Assembly: GCA_002426555.1 (NCBI GenBank)
Contig: DIQU01000058.1
Span: forward strand, 84,566 to 102,141
Reading direction: 5' to 3'
DNA from: Firmicutes bacterium UBA5454
GTDB taxonomy: Bacteria > Bacillota > Clostridia > Caldicoprobacterales > DTU083
DNA: 17,576 nt
The position numbers and the translations under genes are program-made. Below, one piece after another: positions 1-7,440 of this stretch. The notes beneath the pieces are model-generated. The model was not told the origin of the DNA. It made no database searches and saw only the letters and a program-made list of their open reading frames with translations. Position 1 is the first letter of the stretch. Each line of letters starts with the position of its first letter.

Positions 1-1055
1 TCTATGCTCCCTAATACTGAACTTAGACCGCTTGAGAAAGAAATCTTATCACCTGGATAACGAAGTGATGATAAGACGTCCGAAGTGAGGCTTTGGCTTA
101 ACAGGTTTTCCCAAAAGAGTTTGTTTCCTGTCCAGCTGATGATAGGTTCAGTTCCCAAGTCAAATCCTGCCAGATAAACACTGCCTTTTTCTTTTTCGAA
201 CAACCAAACCAAGCTTCCTTGTTCATCCCCTATTAGCGTTCTTCCTTCCTCTGTGCGAATATCCAACACTTGCAGTGGAGCGTTTCCTAAAATCGGTGTC
301 GTTCCCATTGCTTCAAATATTTCAAGAGAATCCCAGGCATTCAGCTCAGCTGGAGTTGCTGAAATAACACTTCCAGTTAAACCTGACAAGGTACGTTTAC
401 CATTAACGCCAGAACCAATAATCAATATACCGCCATCCTTAAGCCAAGAATCCAGTGCATTTAGCTGTTCTGGACGAAAGCCGGATGTATCAATATTATT
501 GAAAATCAGGACAGAAAAAGCTGCCAAGGTTTCCCTGCGGCTTGGAAAATTTGCAGCATCCAGAGAAATCGGTTCATAATTGGATAAATAATTACCGGTT
601 GCCAGTTTTTCCTTCCAATAGCCTAAGGAAGGTTGATCATCGGTTACCAAGCCCATGAAATATTTATCAGCAGAAATGGGATTCAGCCTCTCAACCTTCA
701 AAGTTTGCACATGCTTTCCCTTTCCATCTATGAGATTAATGCTTAAGCTGCGTTCTACCTCAGGCATTCGAGCATAGATGGTGTACTCTTTCTCCGAAGT
801 GTTAGGAAGACTGACAGGAGTCGAATAAACTAAGGAAGTCTCCTGTCCGGTTTTTACTCGAACCTCGAGACTGCCCTCAAGATCACTGCCTGAATTAGTA
901 AGCTGAACCCGGATAGGAGTCCAATATCCTAACAAATAATTTCCATCAAAGCCGATCTCAGCTTCCATGGTAACCCCTTCCGCCCTTGCTGTGGAAGGAA
1001 AGGTAAATAATAGCAAGATTAAGCAAGCAATGGTTATAGTACAAACCCTTTTCAT
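1..1055 (-). CDS. Secreted protein of unknown function, 3' end beyond window
   Basis: An open frame of 351 codons runs from an ATG at 1055 off the left edge, so the C-terminus is missing. GGGAG lies 7 bases before the ATG. Residues 1-25 form a Sec signal peptide: KR near the N-terminus, a hydrophobic core of leucines and isoleucines, then a likely cut after ARA (23-25). There is no lipobox at the cut site, so the protein is probably secreted or anchored by a missing C-terminal segment. Residues about 40-120 look like a beta-rich domain (LLGYWTPIRVQLTN). Residues about 130-320 resemble a glutamine-amidotransferase-like alpha/beta fold of the kind found in exported Firmicutes proteins, with LDSWLKDGGILIIGSG (201-216) as the clearest stretch and GSVYLAGFDLG (291-301) later. 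I see no catalytic Cys-His-Glu set, so I infer no enzyme activity. It has its own promoter and is separated from the peptidase operon by a terminator. Confidence 0.85.
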   Translation of the reverse strand, partial: MKRVCTITIACLILLLFTFPSTARAEGVTMEAEIGFDGNYLLGYWTPIRVQLTNSGSDLEGSLEVRVKTGQETSLVYSTPVSLPNTSEKEYTIYARMPEVERSLSINLIDGKGKHVQTLKVERLNPISADKYFMGLVTDDQPSLGYWKEKLATGNYLSNYEPISLDAANFPSRRETLAAFSVLIFNNIDTSGFRPEQLNALDSWLKDGGILIIGSGVNGKRTLSGLTGSVISATPAELNAWDSLEIFEAMGTTPILGNAPLQVLDIRTEEGRTLIGDEQGSLVWLFEKEKGSVYLAGFDLGTEPIISWTGNKLFWENLLSQSLTSDVLSSLRYPGDKISFSSGLSSVLGSI

Positions 1056-1166
1056 AAACTAACTCCCTTCGAACTCATCGATAAGTAATTCAAATGATAA
1101 TTTATGTGGTATCGAAGGCATCATTACTGGATATTCCCTTCATTTACCTATTTTGTCCTAATAATG

Positions 1167-1195
1167 AGTATACCATTTATATTCCATCGTAGTAA
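1167..1195 (-). promoter_or_regulatory. Predicted sigma-A-type promoter of the secreted-protein gene
   Basis: On the minus strand, TTACTA (1195-1190) and TATACT (1172-1167) are separated by 17 bases. A TGG just before the -10 box gives an extended -10. Transcription would start near 1160, leaving a leader of about 105 bases before the ATG at 1055. The -35 box is only a partial match to TTGACA, which fits a promoter that needs an activator. Confidence 0.5.
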
Positions 1196-1214
1196 CTAAA
1201 AATGCTTACGATTT

Positions 1215-1232
1215 TGTGACATTTTTGTCACA
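1215..1232. promoter_or_regulatory. 18-bp perfect palindrome, likely operator
   Basis: TGTGACA-TTTT-TGTCACA is a perfect 7-bp inverted repeat with a 4-base centre at 1223.5. It lies upstream of the predicted promoter of the secreted-protein gene, about 62 bases before the predicted transcription start, where class I activators usually bind. The half-sites recall CRP-type (TGTGA/TCACA) and GlnR/TnrA-type (TGT-N-A/T-N-ACA) sites. The spacing is one or two bases longer than either, so I do not assign a regulator. Confidence 0.5.
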
Positions 1233-1233
1233 G

Positions 1234-1256
1234 AAAACCCCCGCTATGGGGGTTTT
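1234..1256 (-). terminator. Rho-independent terminator of the peptidase operon, bidirectional shape
   Basis: The stem is AAAACCCCC (1234-1242) paired with GGGGGTTTT (1248-1256) around the loop GCTAT. Read on the minus strand, it ends in a TTTT run and lies about 60 bases after the stop of the last M42 peptidase gene (1316). The plus strand also ends in TTTTT. It therefore isolates the peptidase operon from the secreted-protein gene. Confidence 0.85.
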
Positions 1257-1315
1257 TGTTAATTCAAGTATAAGGTGTGTATAGTATCAGGCAAGTGTAT
1301 GAATTGCGTCCCGCA

Positions 1316-2311
1316 TCAAATTTCTTTTTCCAGTATATGTGTCAGCAGCTTTACAGCATTTTCTAAATCATTCTTGTCTACCATCTCATGAGCTGAGTGC
1401 ACATAACGGCAGGGAATGGATAAAACGCCTGAAGGAATGCCTTCCCGCGTAAGATGAATGGCTCCGGAGTCTGTTCCTCCAAACTCCAAAACTTCCAGCT
1501 GATAGGGAATCCCAATTTCTTCTGCCCGCCTTATCATTAAGTCTTTCACCTTGGGATGGCAGATGACTGAAGAATCCTTTATCTTCACTGCGGGTCCGTC
1601 TCCCAGATTAATTGCCATAGGTCTGCATTTTGGTGTGTCTCCCGCCATGGTAACATCAACAGAAATACCTATATCCGGATTGAGGGAATAAGCTGAGGTT
1701 TTAGCTCCTCGCAACCCAACCTCTTCCTGAGTGGTAAACACAAAAATCAATTCATTTGGAAAATCTTTTACTGCCTTGATAGTTTCTACCAGAACTGCAC
1801 AGCCTGCCCGGTCATCTATGGCGCAACCGAAATAGCGGTCTCCACGCTCTGCCATAGGAGCATGATAGACTGCCACATCACCTATACTAACCAGTTTTTT
1901 CGCTTCTTCCCGATCAGCTGCACCAATATCGATAAACATTTTATTAAGTTTCAGGTTTTTCATCTCTTCCAATTCTGTTTCATAGCTTACCACACCAGTT
2001 ACTCTATTTTCAAATATAACCCGACGGTGCATTACATTGAAGGGATTTATACCACCTATATTGGAGAAGCGCAAAAAACCGTTCTCATCAATATTGGTAA
2101 TTATGAGCCCTATTTGATCCATGTGGGCTGCCAGCATGACCTTCTTGGGGTTGGAAGCCTTGCCCTTTTTTATAGCAATGAGATTACCCATAACATCTTC
2201 ATTAATCTCATCCACATAGTCCTTTATTTCCTCCCTGACAGCTTGACCAATGGTTACCTCTTTCCCCGAAGGTCCATATATTCCAGTTAATTTCTCCAAT
2301 AAGCTTTTCAA
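1316..2311 (-). CDS. M42 family metallo-aminopeptidase (third gene of the tandem set)
   Basis: A cytoplasmic dinuclear-metal aminopeptidase of the M42 (glutamyl aminopeptidase / FrvX / YsdC) family, whose members usually trim peptides left by proteasome-like or other proteases and form hollow 12-subunit TET particles. All expected active-site residues are present, numbered from the start used here: H63 and D65 in AAHMD, D166 in IDDR, E196-E197 in TQEEVGLRGA, D219 in VDVT and H305 in RYVHS. The start chosen is TTG at 2311, which overlaps the previous gene's TGA as TTGA and has AAAGGA about 11 bases upstream. The longer frame from ATG 2323 has that same AAAGG directly against the ATG, which is too close. 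This gives 331 residues, normal for the family. It is the last gene before the terminator at 1234-1256. Confidence 0.93.
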   Translation of the reverse strand: MKSLLEKLTGIYGPSGKEVTIGQAVREEIKDYVDEINEDVMGNLIAIKKGKASNPKKVMLAAHMDQIGLIITNIDENGFLRFSNIGGINPFNVMHRRVIFENRVTGVVSYETELEEMKNLKLNKMFIDIGAADREEAKKLVSIGDVAVYHAPMAERGDRYFGCAIDDRAGCAVLVETIKAVKDFPNELIFVFTTQEEVGLRGAKTSAYSLNPDIGISVDVTMAGDTPKCRPMAINLGDGPAVKIKDSSVICHPKVKDLMIRRAEEIGIPYQLEVLEFGGTDSGAIHLTREGIPSGVLSIPCRYVHSAHEMVDKNDLENAVKLLTHILEKEI

Positions 2312-3327
2312 CGGGATCCACATCCTTTCAAAAATTCTTTCACTAATCGAATGGTGTTATAATAGTCTTCCAGATCCAACATGGAAGATGGTGAATGTAT
2401 GTAACGGCAGGGGGTCGAGACCACTACTGCAGCAACGCCGCTGTGAGTAGTTTGTATAGTGCCTGCATCATTGCCACCGGCAATATTCTCTTTCACCTGA
2501 TAGGGGATGCCGTTAGTTTCTGCTGTTTCCACCATCTGCTTGAACAGCTTTGGATTGGCAATGGAACTCTTGTCCATAAAAGAAACGGCTGGTCCCCTTC
2601 CCATTCTGGTGGTCACCATATGCTCCGGTACATCAGGTATATCTGCACAAGTGGTACCTTCCAGAACAATAGCAATATCTGGATTTAAATGATATGCTGC
2701 TGCTGTTGCTCCACGGAGACCTACTTCTTCCTGCACTGTAAAGCAGGCAATAAATTCAAAATCATAGCTTTCCTTCAAGAGTTCAAGCAGTACGGAACAA
2801 CCTACTCGATCATCCAATGCCTTTGCTTTTACCTTGTTATCACCAAATGGAGTAAAAGAGCTGTCAAAGGATGCATAATCCCCCAGCTGTACTACCTTCT
2901 GGGCATCTTCTTTCGAACTTGCTCCTATATCAATGAACATCTGCTTCTGCTTGATTACCTTGTTGCGTTCATCACGTTCCTGCAGATGTATTGCCTTCAC
3001 ACCAATAACGCCTGGTATGGCATCTTTACCAATAAGAACACGCTTGGACAGTAAAAGTCGCTGGTCTATTGCACCTATGGGCTGAAACTTCAACATCCCA
3101 TTATCGGATATGGCGGATATTATTAAGCCTACTTCATCCATATGTGCTGCAGCCATAACCTTTGTTCCGCTTCCTTTACCTGTTTTCCTGGCAATTACAT
3201 TGCCCATTCGATCTACGGAAAGCTCAGCTCCGGTCTGAGCAGCCAGTTCCAGGATGATTTCTCTAACTTCGTTCTCGTTACCGGAAACACCTCTGGCATT
3301 CGTCAATCCTTCTAATACTTCAACCAT
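2308..3327 (-). CDS. M42 family metallo-aminopeptidase (second gene of the tandem set)
   Basis: A second M42 paralogue of 339 residues. Metal and catalytic residues are H62/D64 (AAHMD), D172 (LDDR), E200-E201 (VQEEVGLRGA), E223 (VLEGT) and H311 (RYIHS). The E at 223 replaces the D found in the two neighbours. A carboxylate is kept there, and the LEGT form is known in this family, so activity is expected. The longest frame begins at ATG 3336, but AGGAGG is only one base from that ATG and 10 bases from the ATG at 3327, which I therefore prefer. The start lies inside the end of the upstream paralogue (stop at 3312), so translation is probably coupled. The protein differs from its neighbours over much of its length (for example the QERDERNKV segment), so it is an old duplication. 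Confidence 0.93.
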   Translation of the reverse strand: MVEVLEGLTNARGVSGNENEVREIILELAAQTGAELSVDRMGNVIARKTGKGSGTKVMAAAHMDEVGLIISAISDNGMLKFQPIGAIDQRLLLSKRVLIGKDAIPGVIGVKAIHLQERDERNKVIKQKQMFIDIGASSKEDAQKVVQLGDYASFDSSFTPFGDNKVKAKALDDRVGCSVLLELLKESYDFEFIACFTVQEEVGLRGATAAAYHLNPDIAIVLEGTTCADIPDVPEHMVTTRMGRGPAVSFMDKSSIANPKLFKQMVETAETNGIPYQVKENIAGGNDAGTIQTTHSGVAAVVVSTPCRYIHSPSSMLDLEDYYNTIRLVKEFLKGCGSR

Positions 3328-4367
3328 TCCTGCCATCCCTCCTTTAATGATGCGATAAATAAGGCAATGAGTCTGGCACCGGATTTGATATGCTCCATAT
3401 TCATTGTTTCCACTGTAGTATGCATATAGCGAAGAGGGATCGCCAGTAAAATCGTGGGCACCCCACTGCGGGAAATCTGAATAGAACGAGCATCGGTCCC
3501 TGTAGGTCGAGGCTCTATTTCAATAAGACATTCCATACCGAACTCTTTTGCAACATCCAAAAATTTGTCAGTTAAACCAGGATGCATATTTGGTCCCTTA
3601 CATACTACTACACCCTTGTCCATGGGATGAGTATCCTCTTTTGAAGCATCCGGAGTTTCTCCATGGGTTACATCAATGGCTATGCCAATATCCGGTTCAG
3701 TGGAATAAGAACTGATAATGGCACCCCTGGTACCCACCTCTTCCTGCACTGTTGCTACGCATACAACCTCTGCTTGATATTGAAGCCTGTCCAGTTCTTT
3801 CATAACTTCCACCAACAAAACCACGCTTGCCCGGTCATCCAGCGATTTTCCATTAACCAGCGAACCTTGCATGGATACCAATGGACTGATAAAGGTGATT
3901 AAATCGCCTACTCGAACCAATTCTTTCACCTTATCTGCCGGCATACCCAAATCAATGCACATATCCTTCATTTTCATGACTTTTTGTGATTCTCCTGCCT
4001 CCTGCAAATGAGGCGGGAGCGTGCAAATAATGCCATGAAGCTTTTTCCGTCCATGAACACTTACTTCCTGAGCTGGTAAAATCCTTTGATCTACACCACC
4101 TATACTGGTAAATCTTAAAAAGCCTTTTTCATCAATATCTCGAACCATCAGGGCAATTTCGTCCATGTGGGCGGCCAGCATGACTTTGGGTCTGATGTAA
4201 TCTTCCTTGACCGCAGTGCCTTTTTTGATTCCATAAACATTGAAAAATGAATCCGTACGAACTTCGTCGCAATACCGGGAAAACTCATCAGCAACCCTGT
4301 TGGCTGTCTGCTCTTCATAGCCGGACACACCCGGTATTTCCATAAGTTCCGCTAAAAACTCTCTCAA
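3312..4367 (-). CDS. M42 family metallo-aminopeptidase (first gene of the tandem set)
   Basis: First of three adjacent M42 aminopeptidase paralogues, 351 residues. The metal and catalytic set is complete: H67/D69 (AAHMD), D177 (LDDR), E209-E210 (VQEEVGTRGA), D232 (IDVT) and H316 (RYMHT). Two usual glycines are changed: DDRAS instead of DDRAG, and VGTRGA instead of VGLRGA. The start is TTG at 4367, with GGAGG 8 bases upstream and no better ATG nearby. The PRPTGTDAR segment (287-293) before the final histidine matches the loop seen in the family. The gene follows the MgtC-like gene by 58 bases on the same strand and overlaps the next peptidase, so the four are probably one transcript. Confidence 0.92.
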   Translation of the reverse strand: MREFLAELMEIPGVSGYEEQTANRVADEFSRYCDEVRTDSFFNVYGIKKGTAVKEDYIRPKVMLAAHMDEIALMVRDIDEKGFLRFTSIGGVDQRILPAQEVSVHGRKKLHGIICTLPPHLQEAGESQKVMKMKDMCIDLGMPADKVKELVRVGDLITFISPLVSMQGSLVNGKSLDDRASVVLLVEVMKELDRLQYQAEVVCVATVQEEVGTRGAIISSYSTEPDIGIAIDVTHGETPDASKEDTHPMDKGVVVCKGPNMHPGLTDKFLDVAKEFGMECLIEIEPRPTGTDARSIQISRSGVPTILLAIPLRYMHTTVETMNMEHIKSGARLIALFIASLKEGWQEWLKY

Positions 4368-4425
4368 GCCTTCATCCTCCTTGTTATTTTTTCTTTACTT
4401 TTTTACCTTGATGTTCCACATCAAC

Positions 4426-5088
4426 TCAGTGCTCCTCTTCTTTCTCTTTATCAAGAAAACTGACTCCCTGCAATCTGGACAACTCTGCGCCTACTGTACG
4501 CTTATCTATCCCCGGTGGCAGCACCAGATTGAAAAATGCACAGGTATGGTCTCCCTCTCCCGAGTCTACCTTGATATCTCTGACACGGATGTTCAACTCA
4601 GACAGTACACTGGTAATCTTGGCAATTTGCCCAGGGCTATTAGGAATTTCCAGAGAAATCTCAAAATTACTATGGCTTGGTACAAAACCTTCAAATTTCT
4701 TTAAAAATACCAAAGTTACATAGGATAACAATGTAGCAATCAATGCTCCCCAATAAAACCCGACACCTATAGCCAGACCAATACATGCTACTACCCATAG
4801 ACTGGCTGCTGTAGTCAACCCCCGGACTCGAGATCCATCCTTTAATATTGTGCCTGCCCCCAAGAAGCCGATGCCGCTTATCACCTGTGCCCCCAGACGA
4901 GCCGGATCAGGCAAATGCGAATATGTATTCAACATAAATTCTGAAGTCATCATGACCAGTACAGAGCCCATACAGACCAAGGTATGGGTTCGATATCCGG
5001 CAGGGCGATTACCTATCTCCCGTTCCAAGCCGATAAGTCCACCAAAAACCATAGCCAGTACCAGTTTTAAAATCATCTCCCAATTCAT
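4426..5088 (-). CDS. MgtC/SapB-family membrane protein with C-terminal ACT-like domain
   Basis: About 220 residues. The first 135 or so make four to five membrane segments with the family motifs: GGLIGLERE, the basic RPAGYRTHTLV, ARLGAQVISGIGFLGAGTI and VRGLTTAASLWVVACIGLA. The C-terminal part (NFEISLEIPNSPGQIAKITSVLSELNIRV onward) looks like an ACT-type small-molecule-binding domain, then an acidic end KEKEEEH. MgtC proteins are linked to survival in low magnesium and to modulation of membrane ATPase activity. YhiD/SapB relatives have unknown roles, so the physiological job here is open. The longest frame begins at ATG 5109, but GGAGGGG lies inside it and before the second ATG at 5088, which also fits the family start (MNWE). 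The AT-rich gap 5110-5313 must hold its promoter. Several TATAAT-like strings are there, none with a convincing -35 box, and I see no Mg riboswitch. Confidence 0.88.
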   Translation of the reverse strand: MNWEMILKLVLAMVFGGLIGLEREIGNRPAGYRTHTLVCMGSVLVMMTSEFMLNTYSHLPDPARLGAQVISGIGFLGAGTILKDGSRVRGLTTAASLWVVACIGLAIGVGFYWGALIATLLSYVTLVFLKKFEGFVPSHSNFEISLEIPNSPGQIAKITSVLSELNIRVRDIKVDSGEGDHTCAFFNLVLPPGIDKRTVGAELSRLQGVSFLDKEKEEEH

Positions 5089-5313
5089 TTCTATCCCGTT
5101 CCCCTCCATATTATTATATTGGTTTCATTTACTTAATATCCTAATTAATATGCTGGCTTCGCTTTTTTGATACCTAAAATAATATAGGGAAATTATTTTT
5201 CCAATACCTGAAACTAACCGAACCTAAAAATCTTAATATGTAATTCCTTAGGTTTCCATATTATAGTGAATAGTATACTCCGCTTATCGCAATTTTACAA
5301 CTCACCACCTGAA

Positions 5314-6720
5314 TTATCCTATATTTTGGTTTCCGTGGATTTCTGAGTAGGATTTTTCCCTTTTATGCCTCATATTGATTATGACCAGATAGATAAACTC
5401 CGACAGCTCAGCTGATATCATTCCCAGTGCTCCAATAATGGCAGGATTTGCGAAATTGATAAAGGAACATGCCAGCATGGAAACGATCAGAGTAGACAAA
5501 CTGACAATTTTACCTCTGCCAATCACCTTGGTAAGCTTGTCTCTCATAAGTACGCCCCAGAGGTACTCCCTGGTTACTATGAGCAGCGGAAGGAAGGATA
5601 TGAGCTTCAGAACATCCATGGACATGACACTGATCTGTTGAGAAGCACCTATCCATTTTGTTAGAATATACATACCCACAGGAGTAAAAGATATAATGAT
5701 CAGCAGCAGGGTAAGAAAGATGGATATTATTCCCCCAAACAGCTTTATTGCTTTTTCACTCTCTCTGTTGTCATCTTCAAGAAAATTCATAGGCAGCTGA
5801 TGAAACATATTAAGGGGGTTTGTGAATATATAGCCTAAACTCCAGGCAACTGAAAATGCCGATATGGCCATTTCGGGGCATGCAGTTCTTCCCAAACCTG
5901 TATTTATTATTGGCTGCACTATGGTTGTAACCAGTGATGTGAAGATGAGAGGATAGAAAAACCGCATGATCATTCCATAGGTCAAATCAGCAGGCTTTTT
6001 TTCAAGCTCATTAGAAGATTCTGTGTTACTGGTATCAAGCTTTCCTTTGATATCACCTATTGTAATCCTGGTGGTCAGAGCCAATACCAATGACTCTATG
6101 AGACCCGCACCTAGAAACATGATACCGGCTAATATTCCCGGCGGTATAAAAGAAAGATATTTAATGATGAAAATAAAAATCAGTACATAGATCATTCGAA
6201 TAATGGATGACAGGGTAACTATGGATGTAACACGGAAACGTATGGCTATGCCTTGAAAAAAATTACGAAGTGTTACTGCTGCAGGAAAAATACTGAGTAC
6301 AGCTAAAATCACCAGTGATTGTTCAAGTACCTGACCCTGAAGACCCATCACATTCGTCATGATCCAGCGTGCCAGACCTGATATGACAACCAATCCCAAT
6401 AATATGGTGATAAACAGGGCATCCAAGGCGGTGAATTGCAATACTTTCTTATAGGTCTTTGAGCTTTTTACAAAGGTTACTGCTGTTTGTGGGATCATGA
6501 AAACAGCACTTTGAAACAGGTTCATGAAGCCTTTTGCAACAAAAAAGGCAGCTATATAAATATCCTGATTCGGCAGTCTGGCCAGGCCGGCATTAAAGAG
6601 AGTGTGTGTAAGCGCTATAAGCACTGAAGTCAAGGCAAGCGGTATAAAAAACTTAAACTGATCAAACATTAGTCGATGCATTACAGTATTGTTGTTATAT
6701 TTTTTTGTTGTATCAGGCAA
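5314..6720 (-). CDS. MATE-fold membrane transporter resembling ANKH
   Basis: About 468 residues with 12 or so membrane segments and no signal peptide. It has two homologous halves. FFIPLALTSVLIALTH near the start matches FFYPLIFTSLVTTIVQ in the second half. The partner segment ending LSIFPAAVTLRNFFQGI matches LISFLPLLIVTREYLWGVL. This two-half layout is that of the MOP/MATE superfamily. Local features (INTGLGRT, AFSVAWSL, the second-half FLPLLIVTRE and GALGMISAELSEFIYL) remind me of the animal ANKH pyrophosphate/citrate exporter family more than of typical drug-exporting MATE pumps. The substrate is unknown. Start: the longest frame begins with TTG at 6741, but AGGTGG stands 9 bases before the TTG at 6720, so I use that. 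ATGs at codons 21 and 25 of the long frame have no ribosome site. The gene follows the oxidoreductase operon after a 160-base gap containing a large hairpin. Confidence 0.8.
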   Translation of the reverse strand: MPDTTKKYNNNTVMHRLMFDQFKFFIPLALTSVLIALTHTLFNAGLARLPNQDIYIAAFFVAKGFMNLFQSAVFMIPQTAVTFVKSSKTYKKVLQFTALDALFITILLGLVVISGLARWIMTNVMGLQGQVLEQSLVILAVLSIFPAAVTLRNFFQGIAIRFRVTSIVTLSSIIRMIYVLIFIFIIKYLSFIPPGILAGIMFLGAGLIESLVLALTTRITIGDIKGKLDTSNTESSNELEKKPADLTYGMIMRFFYPLIFTSLVTTIVQPIINTGLGRTACPEMAISAFSVAWSLGYIFTNPLNMFHQLPMNFLEDDNRESEKAIKLFGGIISIFLTLLLIIISFTPVGMYILTKWIGASQQISVMSMDVLKLISFLPLLIVTREYLWGVLMRDKLTKVIGRGKIVSLSTLIVSMLACSFINFANPAIIGALGMISAELSEFIYLVIINMRHKREKSYSEIHGNQNIG

Positions 6721-6745
6721 CAGATACGTCCACCTCACCAATAAA

Positions 6746-6789
6746 ACAGCAGGCAGCCTTCATCTTTGGTGACTTTAGCTGTCTGCTGT
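6746..6789 (-). terminator. Hairpin with T-rich tail: terminator or attenuator before the MATE/ANKH-like gene
   Basis: ACAGCAGGCAGC (6746-6757) pairs with GCTGTCTGCTGT (6778-6789), 11 of 12 positions matching plus one G-U type position, around a 20-base loop. On the minus strand, the second arm is followed by TTTATT, as in a rho-independent terminator. It lies about 115 bases after the stop of the gamma-subunit gene and only about 25 bases before the start of the next gene. No promoter fits between it and that start. It is therefore either the operon terminator with read-through or an attenuator in the leader of the transporter gene. Confidence 0.5.
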
Positions 6790-6902
6790 CACTTATTTTA
6801 ATACTGCTAAAAAATGCTGCACCTTCCAACTTATTAGGTTCAAACAGCCGTAGTTGCTTATCGAATTTCTCTGTCTATATTCATCAAACTGTCATTTTGG
6901 TG

Positions 6903-7439
6903 TTACACCAGTTCTGCTCCGCGCTCCAAAGCTTTTTCATTGATGGGAATAAGATTTTGCTTGGAAGGACCCAGTACATTTTTTAGTGCCTCTATAATAG
7001 ATTCAGATGAGACTCCTCCGCCTGCCTTCGCCAGATAGGCACCTAACATAACTGAGTTGGCAACTCTCTTATTTCCCAGTTCTTCAGCAATTTCATTGGC
7101 AGGAATGTAGAAAACCTGAATATCATCCCTTGTGGATTTTCTTTCTATCAGAGAGCTGTTTATAAACAACAAACCGCCGGGCACTACAGCATCTTCAAAC
7201 TTATCCAGGGAAGGGCTGTTCAGTGCAATAACTGCAGAGGCATGAGTGACTATGGGTGAACCAACCTGCTCGTCTGAAATGATGACATTGCAGTTTGCTG
7301 TGCCGCCTCTCATTTCCGGACCGTAGGAAGGCAGCCAGGAAACGTTCCTTCCTTCCAGCATGCCCGCATAAGTCAGCTGCTGACCCATGGACATTACGCC
7401 CTGCCCGCCAAAGCCGGCAATAATAATTTCCTGTAACAT
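6903..7439 (-). CDS. 2-oxoacid:ferredoxin oxidoreductase, gamma subunit
   Basis: 178 residues. The N-terminal IIIAGFGGQGVMSMGQ is the hallmark of the gamma (catalytic-domain) subunit of 2-oxoacid:ferredoxin oxidoreductases, as is the following SYGPEMRGGTANCNVIIS. In four-subunit enzymes, this chain completes the cofactor-binding core with the alpha and beta chains, converting a 2-oxoacid and CoA to acyl-CoA and CO2 with reduction of ferredoxin. The ATG at 7439 lies one base after the stop of the beta gene and has AAGGAGG with 9 bases of spacing, so translation is likely coupled. Length and motifs are typical, and nothing is missing. It is the last gene of the operon. Confidence 0.93.
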   Translation of the reverse strand: MLQEIIIAGFGGQGVMSMGQQLTYAGMLEGRNVSWLPSYGPEMRGGTANCNVIISDEQVGSPIVTHASAVIALNSPSLDKFEDAVVPGGLLFINSSLIERKSTRDDIQVFYIPANEIAEELGNKRVANSVMLGAYLAKAGGGVSSESIIEALKNVLGPSKQNLIPINEKALERGAELV

Positions 7440-7440
7440 G

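Noticed and set aside
253..579. Plus-strand open frame of 108 codons
   Set aside because: It lies antisense inside the secreted-protein gene, which has a signal peptide, promoter and ribosome site. The plus frame has no ribosome site or recognisable motif.
1215..1232. CRP, Rex or GlnR binding site by name
   Set aside because: The half-sites look alike, but the spacing between conserved bases is longer than in each consensus, so I keep it as an unnamed palindrome.
5110..5313. Magnesium (M-box) riboswitch upstream of the MgtC-like gene
   Set aside because: The AT-rich gap has none of the conserved M-box segments. Its only inverted repeat (AACCTAA at 5221 and TTAGGTT at 5248) is weak with a long loop.
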